IMG/VR virus record: IMGVR_UViG_3300036770_001511
Span: 1-30,085 of that record
DNA: 30,085 nucleotides
Reading direction: 5' to 3' (one strand)
From: a virus
The translations under genes were made by a program, and so were the position numbers. The notes beneath the pieces are model-generated. The model was given only the letters and a program-made list of their open reading frames with translations, was not told the DNA's origin and made no database searches. Positions 21,264 to 29,081 of this stretch are shown piece by piece; position 1 is the first letter of the stretch; each line of letters opens with the position of its first letter.

Positions 21264-23442
21264 CTGTCAGTTCCTTGGCCTTGGTGATGGCGGCATCCTT
21301 GAGGTGGAACGCCTTGAGGAGAATATCCGTGTCGAGTTCGACCTCGGCGTCTAGGTCGGAGTAGATGTAGTCGAGCAGCGCCTTCTCGTTCACGAACGCC
21401 GGGGAGTACGCCTTCTCGACGGCGACCATCATGCGCTCAAGTTCGATGTCATCGGCGCTCTTGGCGCTGCGGTCCATCTCCGCGACGATGTCCAGCACGG
21501 CGGCGCGGGTCGCGCTCTTCTCGCGTGCCGCGTCCAGTTCCGCGACCTTGCGCGATGCCCAGCCTGCGCCTGCGCCCGTGGGGTCGGACGGGTTGCCGCC
21601 CCACAGCATCCACGCTATGGCTCCTGCGGACGGCCAGCCTTCCTCGCCGGGGCGTGCGCCCTCGGCGTCGAGGTCGATGCGGTGGCGGCTGAAGTACGAG
21701 TGCATCCGGCGGATGGTGTCCTCGGACAGGTTGCGCCGCCCTGCGATGTCGCGTGCGCGTGCGACGCCGACCGCCGTGCCTCCGCGCCCATGCTCGCGGC
21801 GCAGCGCAAGGCCGCGCTCGGCGAGGCTCGCCATCTCTTCGGTCGGGCGCAGGTCCACATCCTCGACGGCCTTGACCGGGTCCGCGTCGCTCCACGCCTT
21901 GCCCTCGCAGACGCTGATGGCGATGGCGATGGCCTGATCCTGCGGGTAGCCCTCGTCCATGAGCGTGCGGACGTTGTTGCCGATGCAGTCCTCGCCGCCC
22001 GTGTCCAGAGGCTTGCTGACGAGGCGCTTGGACGCCTGCACCTGCTCAAGGGGCTGCGGATCGTCCTGCGGCTGCTCCTGCGCCTCGGGCAGCATCGGTG
22101 GTCTGATGGACGCCCCGAATGGCCCGAACGGAACCTGGGGCATTGCCGTGGCTCCCAGAGGCTGTCCACCCAAGTACAGGCGATCAGCCGCCGGATCCTG
22201 CATCGGCTCGTAGCCAGCCTCTAGCCGCGCCTCATTCGGCGTCATCCAGCCGCCTGCGACCGACGTCTGCCGCTCAACCAGATCCTGCTGGCGATCCGCT
22301 GGCACGGGGTTGTCATACGCCAGGTAGCAGTCATCCTCCAGGTTGAACAAGGGCAGCAGTTTGGCATTGAGCGTTTCCTCGTCCAGGCGGCAGATGGGGG
22401 CAATGGTGGACTCGCGCCACTGCGCGTAGCCCGACTTGCTCGCCGCCAAATTGGGGTCGTTCGCCTTGAGCATGGAGACAGGCACGCCGAACACGGCTGC
22501 GATCTCTTCCACCACATCCTCGCGCCCGTTTAGATCCTTCGGCGGGAAGGACAGCGGCTGCATTTCGATGTCGCCGCTGATGGCGAGGAACTTGCCTGAC
22601 TTGCGCGTGCCTTGCAGCGCCTCGCGCACCTTGGTTTCAAAGCGGTCCAGTTGCTCGCGCCCTGCGCCGCCCTTGACGATGATGGCGTAATCGGGGCGCG
22701 CCATGTTCTCGAAAAACGAATAGTCCATGTCGTGCATGGCCTCGCTCTGCTGGATTACGGACCAAGCCGCCTCGACCTTGCCCAGACCGTACAGCAGGGA
22801 CTTGGGGTTGGGCCGCTTGAAGTGGATCACCTCATCCGGCTCAAAGTCCACCTCGCTCTGCGTGTCCATGCCGTAGCGGTAGCCGCCGATCAGGCCGTCC
22901 GTGCTGGGGATGATCTTCACGCGGTGGCTGGGCATCGTCCACAGTTCCGCCGGGATGCCAAGCGCATCGTCCATCACGGGATGCAGGTAGGCGTTACCCG
23001 TCAGTTCCAGGAACAGAATGCGGGTCGTGGCGAGTCCGAACCCGTCATCGACAGAGTTGGCCTTGCGCAGCACCTCCAGTACGGGGTGGTCAGTCGCCAC
23101 TTCCTCAAACTCGCCTGCAATGGCCTTGCGCATCACTCGGTGTGACGGCTGGTGCTGTGCGTCGCCGCACAGGTACGCCTTGCGGCTGCGCGACACTGGG
23201 CGGGTGGCGAACAGTTTGCGTCCGGGCCTGCTGCGGACGTAGAGCCGCAGCGGGTTGGCTGCGACCGCCTGCGCGTTGAGCGTTGCCGCCGCGTACACCC
23301 ACGATGTGTAGAGCCGGATGGCGCTGCTGTAGTTGAACGGCTGCTGCTTCGCCTTGCCCGTCTTGTCCATCAGCGTCAGGCTGGCCTCAACGTACTTGTC
23401 TGGCGTGTCCTGGCGCTTGCGGAGGAAGTCGAAGATTCCCAT
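21250..23442 (-). CDS. HK97-type portal protein with long C-terminal extension
   Basis: The product has 730 residues. Residues 1-425 are an HK97-family portal: [108 protein letters not shown]. After a Pro/Gln linker (430-470), residues about 486-515 carry [19 protein letters not shown] with [11 protein letters not shown]. Residues 538-640 hold a recurrent phage domain, with [36 protein letters not shown] and [16 protein letters not shown]. This domain is common, by memory, in aquatic phages, often within portal or head-maturation genes. Portal rings are the DNA entry gate. The family's usual length is 400-450, so the extension is the odd part. Confidence 0.92.
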   Translation of the reverse strand: MGIFDFLRKRQDTPDKYVEASLTLMDKTGKAKQQPFNYSSAIRLYTSWVYAAATLNAQAVAANPLRLYVRSRPGRKLFATRPVSRSRKAYLCGDAQHQPSHRVMRKAIAGEFEEVATDHPVLEVLRKANSVDDGFGLATTRILFLELTGNAYLHPVMDDALGIPAELWTMPSHRVKIIPSTDGLIGGYRYGMDTQSEVDFEPDEVIHFKRPNPKSLLYGLGKVEAAWSVIQQSEAMHDMDYSFFENMARPDYAIIVKGGAGREQLDRFETKVREALQGTRKSGKFLAISGDIEMQPLSFPPKDLNGREDVVEEIAAVFGVPVSMLKANDPNLAASKSGYAQWRESTIAPICRLDEETLNAKLLPLFNLEDDCYLAYDNPVPADRQQDLVERQTSVAGGWMTPNEARLEAGYEPMQDPAADRLYLGGQPLGATAMPQVPFGPFGASIRPPMLPEAQEQPQDDPQPLEQVQASKRLVSKPLDTGGEDCIGNNVRTLMDEGYPQDQAIAIAISVCEGKAWSDADPVKAVEDVDLRPTEEMASLAERGLALRREHGRGGTAVGVARARDIAGRRNLSEDTIRRMHSYFSRHRIDLDAEGARPGEEGWPSAGAIAWMLWGGNPSDPTGAGAGWASRKVAELDAAREKSATRAAVLDIVAEMDRSAKSADDIELERMMVAVEKAYSPAFVNEKALLDYIYSDLDAEVELDTDILLKAFHLKDAAITKAKELTDDHT

Positions 23443-23445
23443 AGG

Positions 23446-24654
23446 TCAGATGATCCGTATGTCGAGGGTCTGCGTAGCCGCGAGCGACAGGTGACGCACT
23501 GCAAGCGCCAAGGCGCACACGCCGTCATCGTGCAAGCCAGGTGGCGCTTCATAGCGTACGCCTGTGCGCGTGTGTTCGTAGCCGAACGCCTCCAGTTCGG
23601 CGCGCAGCCAGCCGTCCGGGATCCTGACGCGGCCCTGCTGGATCCACGCCGCCAAGCCTTCCATGAGTTGCTGCTTGCTGCCGCTGGTGAACTTGAACCC
23701 CTCGACGCAGGGCAGTTCGCGCTGGAGGTCTTCCACGATGGGGTCACCGACTCCGGTCGAGTCGATCAGGGCTGGCGTGTCACCGACCAGTTGCGCGAGC
23801 CGCTGGCGCGTTTCCGACCACTGCCCCTGCCACCGCTCAAGTGCCACAACTGACCCATTGGCCTCCAATCCGACCGCAACTGTCCAGTCTTGGCTCTTTG
23901 CGAGGTCCACGCCCCAGACCGCTGGCTTGCCTGTCCCCATCGGCCCGATGCAGCGTGCGATGGCGTCGATGCCAAACGGGTTCAGGCCGTCCTCGCTCGG
24001 CTCGGCCAGGTACAACTCCTTGAACACGCTGGCAGGCAGGTCGCGCTGGGCTGCCTCGACTTCCTCGCGCTTGATGATGCCGCCCTCGACGGCATCCCAT
24101 GCCGTCAGTCGGTGGTAGCCCACATCGCCTGCCGGGTTCTGCAAGGCGCGCTGCGCCATCGCATGGACCCAGTTCTTGCGCCCCCGCACGTTGCCGATGA
24201 TGCGAACGGGTCCGCGTGTGGCCGTCAGGGTCGAGCGGACGGCGTGCCACGCGTCCTCCTTCATGCGCGTCGCCTCGTCCAGGACAGCGCCGTAGACATC
24301 CTCGCCGTAGAGGTTGTCGGGGTCATCCCCTGACTTGAACCAGATCCGGCTCCCGGACGCCAGTTCGATCCACATTTCCGTATCGTGGCTGCGCCAGACG
24401 CGTTTGGCCTCGTCAGCCTGCCGCAGGGCGGCCTTCATGCGGTCGAAGGCGATCTTGGACTGGCTGAACACGGGAGCCACCCACCAGTAGGCATGGCTGC
24501 CCTTGGTGTCATTCCACGCGTTGCCCAGCAGCCAGATCAGGCAGCCAGCCGTCTTGCCGCACTTGGTCGCGGCTTCGATCACGACGATCCGGCGCGGGTC
24601 GTGTATCGCCTCGTACTGCCGTCCGTAGAGGGCTGGCAGGCGCAGTTCGACCAT
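23446..24654 (-). CDS. terL: Terminase large subunit
   Basis: The product has 402 residues. The ATPase domain has the P-loop IEAATKCGKT (about 28-35, a degenerate Walker A with Lys34-Thr35) and the Walker B VYGAVLDEAT (Asp126-Glu127), with a coupling region GPVRIIGNVRGRKN. The RNase H-like nuclease domain shows GVDLAKSQDWT (Asp250), ALIDSTGVGDP (Asp298) and LHDDGVCALALA (Asp376/377) as metal-binding acids. It powers packaging through the portal and cuts DNA at the end. The start overlaps the previous stop (TGATG) and the stop is 3 nt before the portal gene. It is compact compared with the 450-550 aa usual length but has all motifs. Confidence 0.95.
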   Translation of the reverse strand: MVELRLPALYGRQYEAIHDPRRIVVIEAATKCGKTAGCLIWLLGNAWNDTKGSHAYWWVAPVFSQSKIAFDRMKAALRQADEAKRVWRSHDTEMWIELASGSRIWFKSGDDPDNLYGEDVYGAVLDEATRMKEDAWHAVRSTLTATRGPVRIIGNVRGRKNWVHAMAQRALQNPAGDVGYHRLTAWDAVEGGIIKREEVEAAQRDLPASVFKELYLAEPSEDGLNPFGIDAIARCIGPMGTGKPAVWGVDLAKSQDWTVAVGLEANGSVVALERWQGQWSETRQRLAQLVGDTPALIDSTGVGDPIVEDLQRELPCVEGFKFTSGSKQQLMEGLAAWIQQGRVRIPDGWLRAELEAFGYEHTRTGVRYEAPPGLHDDGVCALALAVRHLSLAATQTLDIRII

Positions 24655-24989
24655 CAGTCGCGCCGCTCAAACGTCACAGGCTTCAGTTCGATGCGCTCGG
24701 TCGCCTCGCCGCTCTCCAGCCTGCCGATCTTGTCGAGCAATGCCAATGCCTCGACATCGTCCTTGCGCATCTGCACCAGCAGTCGCACGGCTGCGATGCG
24801 GTCGCGGTCCACCGGGCTGCTGCGCATGATGCTGGCCGCGATGTCCATGGCGTCGCGCCGGACATCCTCCGGCACATCCCATCCGGCTCGCAGGGCCGCC
24901 GTCAGCGTGCGCAGATCCTGCCTGATGTGGTGTGGATCCTTGAACAGCGAAGAGCCGCCCTGACCCTCCGTTGGAACGATATCGCCCAT
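24654..24989 (-). CDS. Putative terminase small subunit
   Basis: The product has 111 residues: MGDIVPTEGQGGSSLF, HIRQDLRTLTAALRAGWDVPEDVRRDAM, DIAASIMRSSPVDRDRIAAVRLLVQMRKDD, then LALLDKIGRLESG. The helical central part with 'd.ra..i.ll.. d' and the position directly ahead of the large subunit are what one expects of TerS. The DNA-binding helix-turn-helix is not clear. The ATG at 24989 has almost no Shine-Dalgarno, unlike its neighbours, so the start is less sure. A hairpin lies 25 nt upstream. It could instead be an unrelated small gene. Confidence 0.68.
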   Translation of the reverse strand: MGDIVPTEGQGGSSLFKDPHHIRQDLRTLTAALRAGWDVPEDVRRDAMDIAASIMRSSPVDRDRIAAVRLLVQMRKDDVEALALLDKIGRLESGEATERIELKPVTFERRD

Positions 24990-25013
24990 GCGATTGAGGA
25001 TACGGATACGACA

Positions 25014-25041
25014 GCGCCCGCACCAATCCAGGCGCGGGCGC
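25014..25041 (-). terminator. GC-rich hairpin between membrane genes and terminase
   Basis: Arms GCGCCCGC and GCGGGCGC form a perfect 8-bp stem with a 12-nt loop, 24 nt after the stop of the 40-aa gene and 25 nt before the small terminase start. No U-tract follows on the minus strand. It may be a weak terminator or mRNA-processing/stabilising structure marking the border between the lysis-like and packaging modules. Confidence 0.5.
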
Positions 25042-25064
25042 GTGTCGCTTCCGGGGGGTTCAGT

Positions 25065-25187
25065 TCACTTCTTCTTGAACAGCGTGTGGATCGGGAACAC
25101 ATGCCCGAGGACGTATCCGGCGAGGAACGTCAGTCCGGCGAACCACAGCGATCCGAGGAACGAAGCAGCGTCAGCGATCAGGTGCAT
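25065..25187 (-). CDS. 40-aa membrane protein in the lysis-like group
   Basis: A short frame starts at ATG 25187 with GGAG 8 nt upstream (GGAGACACCAA) and overlaps the preceding gene's end by 17 nt. The product begins MHLIADAASFLGSLWFAGLT and has one hydrophobic segment through about residues 9-33, ending in Lys-Lys-Lys. That is a single-pass membrane protein with a basic tail, which resembles small class III holins or their antagonists, though nothing identifies it firmly. It is the last gene before the packaging module. Confidence 0.7.
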   Translation of the reverse strand: MHLIADAASFLGSLWFAGLTFLAGYVLGHVFPIHTLFKKK

Positions 25188-25467
25188 TTGGTGTCTCCAG
25201 CGTTGCGCGTGCGATCCGTAGCGCACGCTCCAGATCGACTAGGGCGATGGTAGCGGAAAGCGCCTGGTCCGGCACGCCCTCCATGACGATTGTGACCGAC
25301 GTCCCTGCCACGGGGTCGATCTGCATGGACAGGCTGCGCGTCCCCGTGCCGCATGGGTCGAAGGCGAACACGGGCCAGTTCACCTCTGCCCAGGCGCTAC
25401 CGGGCTGGTCCAGTTCCGGCTCCACCAGTTCCTTCAGTTGCCTGATCCTGTCGCTTTCGCTCATCAT
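25171..25467 (-). CDS. Hypothetical 98-aa protein overlapping the lipoprotein gene
   Basis: The product has 98 residues: MMSESDRIRQLKELVEPELD, then AEVNWPVFAFDPCGTGTRSL, SMQIDPVAGTSVTIVMEG, and a C-terminal helix (ATIALVDLERALRIARATLE). AGGAAGG lies 5 nt before the ATG at 25467, so the start is well supported even though it overlaps the end of the lipoprotein gene by 71 nt in another frame. No TM or signal peptide is present. I do not recognise it. Confidence 0.74.
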   Translation of the reverse strand: MMSESDRIRQLKELVEPELDQPGSAWAEVNWPVFAFDPCGTGTRSLSMQIDPVAGTSVTIVMEGVPDQALSATIALVDLERALRIARATLETPNAPDR

Positions 25468-25996
25468 GCGCCTTCCTGAACGCGATGTCAAACATGGGGT
25501 CTGCCGCACGGCGTGCGGCAATGTACTCGCGGATGCCTTCCGCAGACTGATCGTCCATGACCTTGGCGGCAAGGTCTGCGTCCTGCCGCTGCCTGCGCGG
25601 GATGAAACCGCCCACACTTGCCAGCAAGGTGCGCAGGAACTGTCCGACCCCCGTCATCCACAGCAGCGCGACGATGCCGACGATGGCGAGCGCCACCGCC
25701 CCGTAGGTCAGCATGGTCGCCCACCACGGCACGACGTCCTTGACTCCGGGCAGGGCGCTGACGATGGTCTGGCTAGCCCCGATGATGGCGCGCTGTTCAG
25801 CCGCGCCGCCCTTGGCCTCCGTGACGATTCGTCGGTCCCCAGCCGCAGCGCCATACGTTTCTACACGGGCGAACCTGTCCAGGCTGCTTTCGGCGTTGGT
25901 GCGGATCACGCCGCTTGCATCGGCTATCCGGGCCGCCGGACTGCACCCAACCGCAAAAAGGGTAGCGGCAAGGTACAGGCACGGTACGAGTCGCAC
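25397..25996 (-). CDS. Lipoprotein with internal TM segment (possible unimolecular spanin)
   Basis: The product has 199 residues from GTG 25996, 2 nt after the previous stop, with GGGG about 7 nt upstream; a TTG-based longer start is rejected because it overlaps that stop. Residues 1-17 are a lipoprotein signal (MRLVPCLYLAATLFAVG) with lipobox Cys18. A hydrophilic region of about 70 residues follows, then a strong TM helix at about 92-115 (WWATMLTYGAVALAIVGIVA and LLWM), then a basic cytoplasm-like tail (PRRQRQDADLAAKVMDD). A lipobox plus later TM is the topology of unimolecular spanins that fuse inner and outer membranes; the C-terminal tail is longer than usual. Its neighbour is XhlA-like. 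Predicted, not proven. Confidence 0.74.
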   Translation of the reverse strand: MRLVPCLYLAATLFAVGCSPAARIADASGVIRTNAESSLDRFARVETYGAAAGDRRIVTEAKGGAAEQRAIIGASQTIVSALPGVKDVVPWWATMLTYGAVALAIVGIVALLWMTGVGQFLRTLLASVGGFIPRRQRQDADLAAKVMDDQSAEGIREYIAARRAADPMFDIAFRKAHDERKRQDQATEGTGGAGTGPAR

Positions 25997-25997
25997 G

Positions 25998-26228
25998 CTA
26001 CACCCCAAACTTCACGAATCGGGTCAGGATCGCCACGATGCCGCCCACCACCGCAGCCGCACCCAGCATGCGGTGCTTGTAGCCCTCGACGTCATGCACC
26101 CGGGACTCCAGACGCTGGATGGCTCCGGCCAGTTCGTCCTGCCGCGCAAGCAGGCTGTCCACCTTGCCCTCCAGCCGCCCGATGGCGAGCATGATGGAGG
26201 CCAATTCGGATTCGGTGGTCTGGGTCAT
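25998..26228 (-). CDS. XhlA-like coiled-coil membrane protein
   Basis: The product has 76 residues from ATG 26228 with GGAG 11 nt upstream. Residues 8-50 form an amphipathic coiled coil (SIMLAIGRLEGKVDSLLARQ, LAGAIQRLESRVHDVEGY). The segment HRMLGAAAVVGGIVAILTRFV at about 52-72 is a C-terminal TM helix. This is the layout of phage XhlA/hemolysin-type lysis accessory proteins, which sit in the inner membrane with a holin. A long in-frame extension upstream is rejected because it runs antiparallel through the phosphoesterase gene's frame. It heads the lysis-like group. Confidence 0.8.
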   Translation of the reverse strand: MTQTTESELASIMLAIGRLEGKVDSLLARQDELAGAIQRLESRVHDVEGYKHRMLGAAAVVGGIVAILTRFVKFGV

Positions 26229-26244
26229 GTCTGGATGCACTCCG

Positions 26245-27156
26245 TCAGGCGGGGATGAGGTCGATGCGGGGGCGCGACGATTCAACCCTATTCCGCCGCG
26301 ACCGCTCCACGCCGACGCGCATCCAGTAGCCGCCATCCGGCTTGGGAGGCCCACCGCGCTCCACATGCCAGCCGCCCCTGCCCTGGCCGTACTCGTCCTT
26401 GTACGTCCCCACCCTGACATGCCGCTGGATCTTGCGCTCGACCTTGAACGTGCCGTTGGTGTGCAGAACCTCCTGCGCGATCTCAAGCGCCCAGCGCTCA
26501 TGCACATGGCCGCAGACCACGACATCGGCTCCGGGGATGAACGATGCCTGACGCCGGACGCGCAGGGTATCGAACGACATGAGTCCACCCCCTCCGCTGC
26601 CGTGATACCAGCGCAGCGCCAGCGTCGTGATGCGCCCGTGCGTGTTCAGCGTGAAGTGGACCCAGCCGCCGTAGCCGCCTGCCACCACGCTCGTCCCGGC
26701 CTTGGTGTTGATGCGCTCGACCAGCCGCGTAGTGAGGTCCGTTTCTTGCCGCTTCAGCACGGCGGTTTCGTGGTTGCCCTGCCCGATCACGACGAGGTTG
26801 CTGGCGTACGGCAGCAAGAAGTCCGCGTTGTGCCGCACCAGCGAGTCGAAGTAGTCATTCGCCATCGCATGCTCGGGGCGCGTGACGCCGTGCTTGACCA
26901 TGCGCGGATCCGCCTTCCCGCCCATAGCGCAGAAGAGGTCGCCCACATCGACCACCAGCGCGTCGCGCTCCAGCGCCTCGTCCAGGTGCTTGCGCTGCAA
27001 GTCGTGGTCACTGTGCGGGTTGTCGTGGTGCGCGTCGCCGCGCAGCAGCACCCACAGGCAATCGTCTGCGCTTGGAAGGTCGGCCCACACCCGGACCACT
27101 GTCGGCGCGACCTGCTTGTGTCGCCAGATGCGCGGCTTGCCCGTGCGCGGGGTCAT
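26245..27156 (-). CDS. Calcineurin-like metallophosphoesterase
   Basis: The product has 303 residues. Metal-site motifs appear in order: RGDAHHD (Asp41, His43), VVDVGDLF (Asp73), IGQGNHET (Asn128, His129), RWYHGSG (His184) and VVCGHVHERW (His217, His219). This is the full set for the family. It may be a nuclease, a cyclic-nucleotide phosphodiesterase or a DNA-end processing enzyme; specificity cannot be read. The ATG at 27156 overlaps the rusA stop as ATGA, supporting a nucleic-acid role. The last 60 residues are basic (VERKIQRHVRV; RSRRNRVESSRPR), which would suit DNA/RNA binding. Confidence 0.9.
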   Translation of the reverse strand: MTPRTGKPRIWRHKQVAPTVVRVWADLPSADDCLWVLLRGDAHHDNPHSDHDLQRKHLDEALERDALVVDVGDLFCAMGGKADPRMVKHGVTRPEHAMANDYFDSLVRHNADFLLPYASNLVVIGQGNHETAVLKRQETDLTTRLVERINTKAGTSVVAGGYGGWVHFTLNTHGRITTLALRWYHGSGGGGLMSFDTLRVRRQASFIPGADVVVCGHVHERWALEIAQEVLHTNGTFKVERKIQRHVRVGTYKDEYGQGRGGWHVERGGPPKPDGGYWMRVGVERSRRNRVESSRPRIDLIPA

Positions 27157-27647
27157 TCGTCCTCCCATTCCAGGCTGTCGGATGCGCTCACGCGCAGTTC
27201 CCGAATCGTAATCCGGGCTGATGGTTTTTCGCTCGGATGCGCATACAACTTGGCAACCCACTGCTCAACGATTGTGGCGTCATCCGCCCACGCGATGCCC
27301 GTCAGCGCGTCCTCGGTGCTGCGCAGCAACTTGGTCAGGTCAGGGCGGGATGTCGGGAACACGGGGCTGCTGCGGCGCAACTTGCCGCTGCGGTTCAGGT
27401 GGCTGGCCGGACGCGGCATGCGGAAGAGGACCGTGAGCGCCAGCGGAGGGTTCAGCGGTTCGCGGCCTTCCATTGCCTCGCGGCCTGCCGCCGCGACGGC
27501 TGCGCGCCAGTCCTTGGTCCGCTTGCCGCCTGCATCCACGACCACGATGCGTCCGGTGGACCTGTGCCGGAATGCGGACTTGCTGCCGCCGGGTGCGGGA
27601 GTGCCGACCACATCGAACACGACTCTGGGCAACTTGTGCGGGGTCAT
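27153..27647 (-). CDS. rusA: RusA-type Holliday junction resolvase
   Basis: The product has 164 residues. It begins VVFDVVGTPAPGGSKSAF, typical of RusA-like enzymes. The catalytic region reads RPDLTKLLRSTEDALTGIAW then ADDATIVE: Asp103, Asp113 and Asp122/123 with Lys106/Leu107 near the catalytic Lys site. In E. coli RusA the first motif is D-x-D; here the second acid is Thr105, a substitution to note. These enzymes cut four-way junctions formed in replication/recombination, agreeing with the erf gene elsewhere in the window. The start and stop overlap the neighbouring genes. Confidence 0.9.
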   Translation of the reverse strand: MTPHKLPRVVFDVVGTPAPGGSKSAFRHRSTGRIVVVDAGGKRTKDWRAAVAAAGREAMEGREPLNPPLALTVLFRMPRPASHLNRSGKLRRSSPVFPTSRPDLTKLLRSTEDALTGIAWADDATIVEQWVAKLYAHPSEKPSARITIRELRVSASDSLEWEDE

Positions 27648-27919
27648 TCGTCGGTGACCTGTATCGGCATCCCCCGGTCGCGCAGTTCACGGAATGTCTC
27701 GTCGGTGCAACGCTGGGCGACGATCTCCAGCGTTTCCTCGTCCAGCGCAAGGTGCGCCAGGTGCGCGTCGGTCGCCTCGCCTGCCATCCACGACACGGTG
27801 ATGGCGCGGATGCGCGCAAGGCGCTGCGCGTCGAGCGCCTGCGACTGCCAGCGGTCGCGCTCGTCCTCCAGTTGCTGCACGCGACGCGCCAGGACCGTGT
27901 GCAGTTCCGCGTGCGTCAT
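27644..27919 (-). CDS. Hypothetical 91-aa helical protein
   Basis: The product has 91 residues: MTHAELHTVLARRVQQLEDE, then RDRWQSQALDAQRLARIRAI, then SWMAGEATDAHLAHLALDEET and VAQRCTDETFRELRDRG, ending QVTDE. The first 40 residues are a likely coiled coil. The stop overlaps rusA's start as ATGA. It lies 3 nt after the 60-aa gene. No enzymatic motif is visible. A structural or accessory partner to neighbouring nucleases is possible but unsupported. Confidence 0.78.
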   Translation of the reverse strand: MTHAELHTVLARRVQQLEDERDRWQSQALDAQRLARIRAITVSWMAGEATDAHLAHLALDEETLEIVAQRCTDETFRELRDRGMPIQVTDE

Positions 27920-27922
27920 GGT

Positions 27923-28105
27923 TCAGCCTATGCCGCTGCGGTTGCCGCAGTCGCGCTCAAGCCGCCGCAATGCCTCGGTGCGCCTCCGTGCGCATCGCAT
28001 CGCAACCATGCGCTCGGCGTCTGTCGGCTTGCCCATGTGCGCAGCACGCAGATAGGCGCGCTGTAGCGCAGCAACGATGCATGGCCGTGTCAGCGGATCG
28101 CGCAC
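27923..28105 (-). CDS. Hypothetical 60-aa basic protein
   Basis: A 60-residue frame starts with GTG at 28105 and has only a weak Shine-Dalgarno (GAG about 7 nt upstream). The product (MRDPLTRPCIVAALQRAYLR, then HMGKPTDAERMVAMRCARRR) is very basic and helical. It fits the compact operon (33-nt gap before, 3-nt gap after). The Arg-rich makeup suggests DNA/RNA binding, but the frame could also be chance in high-GC DNA. Confidence 0.58.
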   Translation of the reverse strand: MRDPLTRPCIVAALQRAYLRAAHMGKPTDAERMVAMRCARRRTEALRRLERDCGNRSGIG

Positions 28106-28138
28106 GGCGGGACTCTACCCGTGCGCTACCCGCACCTG

Positions 28139-28372
28139 TCAAGTCGCAGGCGCGTTCATCTGCATGATCTTGGCAAGGTCGTACGGCCCGAACCCCTCGC
28201 GTGGCGCGACCTCGTACACCAGCCTGCCGTTAGGTTCCTCCCACCCGTACATGATGCTGTGCGTATCGACGTTGAACCACATCGTGCCGTAGCGGTCCAC
28301 AGCGATGTAGCCGCTCGGCGTCCTTGCGACTGCGAATCCCTTGGCCTGCAACAGCCCTGCGATCTCCTTCAT
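28139..28372 (-). CDS. Hypothetical 77-aa protein
   Basis: The product has 77 residues: MKEIAGLLQAKGFAVARTPS, YIAVDRYGTMWFNVDTHSIM, YGWEEPNGRLVYEVAP, then PYDLAKIMQMNAPAT. A helix followed by four beta strands is suggested. GGAGACACC precedes the ATG, which overlaps the previous stop as ATGA. I do not recognise the family; it is soluble with no metal motif. Confidence 0.8.
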   Translation of the reverse strand: MKEIAGLLQAKGFAVARTPSGYIAVDRYGTMWFNVDTHSIMYGWEEPNGRLVYEVAPREGFGPYDLAKIMQMNAPAT

Positions 28373-28566
28373 GGTGTCTCCTTTCGCTTGCGGTGAATGC
28401 GGTCAGCCCAGCCCAGGTTGGGCATGAGCGGGTAGTGCTTGAGCAGCCGCCGCGCCCGTTGCCGGATCGCTGCGGGAACCCTCGGCGTCAGCCTTGGGTC
28501 CAGCAACTCAAACATGAACTGGCGCGTGGCGTCGATGGCTCGCGCTTCCTCGTCTGGCAAGGTCAT
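28369..28566 (-). CDS. Small protein of BPSL0761-like type
   Basis: The product has 65 residues: MTLPDEEARAIDATRQFMFE, then LLDPRLTPRVPAAIRQRARRL, then LKHYPLMPNLGW. The order 'ER.rAl..tR.fl..L.. p..P..vr..Ar.LLrHyP' matches a small uncharacterised bacterial family (BPSL0761-type) as I remember it. Both ends overlap neighbours as ATGA. The function is unknown; members occur on mobile elements. Confidence 0.7.
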   Translation of the reverse strand: MTLPDEEARAIDATRQFMFELLDPRLTPRVPAAIRQRARRLLKHYPLMPNLGWADRIHRKRKETP

Positions 28567-29081
28567 GGCGTCACCTCATGCGCGGTCGTGGTCAGCAGTT
28601 GATCCATCGGATGCAGCCTCTGCCTGTGCAGCGCGTAGCCAGGTCCGTACCCAAGGTTGACCAGGTTCTCGGCGCGCAGCAGTTCGTAACTGTGCGCCCA
28701 TCCGGCCATCGTGAATGTCGGCGGCTCGCCAATGACCAGCGCGTACACATCACATGCCCTGTCTGCCTTCTTGGTTGTCGCAAGCAGCCTGCCATGCGCG
28801 CATGTTGTGGTCTTTACGTCAATCGCCATGCCGTTGATCCACGCATCCACCCCACCCTTGCGCGGCCCGATGGTCATGTCGGGGTAGAGGTTGAACACCT
28901 TGCAGAACGCAAACTCCCCGCATATGCCGATGCGGTCCGTTTCCTCGCTGGCCTGCGGACCCATCTGCGCATCTGTCACGCCGCCCTTGCGCGCAGACTC
29001 ATATCGGTTCTTGGATAGCCAGGTGCAGATGCGCACCTCCCATTTGTTCAGCGTCACCTTCCATGTCGCTGGCAGGCTCAC
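28563..29081 (-). CDS. Predicted PD-(D/E)XK-type nuclease
   Basis: The product has 172 residues. The core suggests a PD-(D/E)XK fold: ICGEFAFCKVFNL (Glu56 in the first helix), GGVDAWINGMAIDVKTT (Asp79, then Asp88-Val-Lys90), then GRLLATTKKADRACDVYALV as the next strand-helix part and WAHSYELL. The spacing 'D-x(8)-D-x-K' is the classic catalytic pattern. Such phage proteins are commonly annotated hypothetical; they may process phage DNA or degrade host DNA. It lies with rusA and the phosphoesterase. The start and stop overlap flanking genes. Confidence 0.75.
   Translation of the reverse strand: MSLPATWKVTLNKWEVRICTWLSKNRYESARKGGVTDAQMGPQASEETDRIGICGEFAFCKVFNLYPDMTIGPRKGGVDAWINGMAIDVKTTTCAHGRLLATTKKADRACDVYALVIGEPPTFTMAGWAHSYELLRAENLVNLGYGPGYALHRQRLHPMDQLLTTTAHEVTP

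Noticed and set aside
26119-27657. 512-aa plus-strand open frame opposite the phosphoesterase and rusA
   Set aside because: Spans several well-supported minus-strand genes with catalytic motifs; read as a shadow.
28106-28138. Perfect -35 box TTGACA in a short gap on the minus strand
   Set aside because: No -10 hexamer at 16-18 nt (only GGTAGA). The box overlaps the stop codon of the 77-aa gene and is probably chance.
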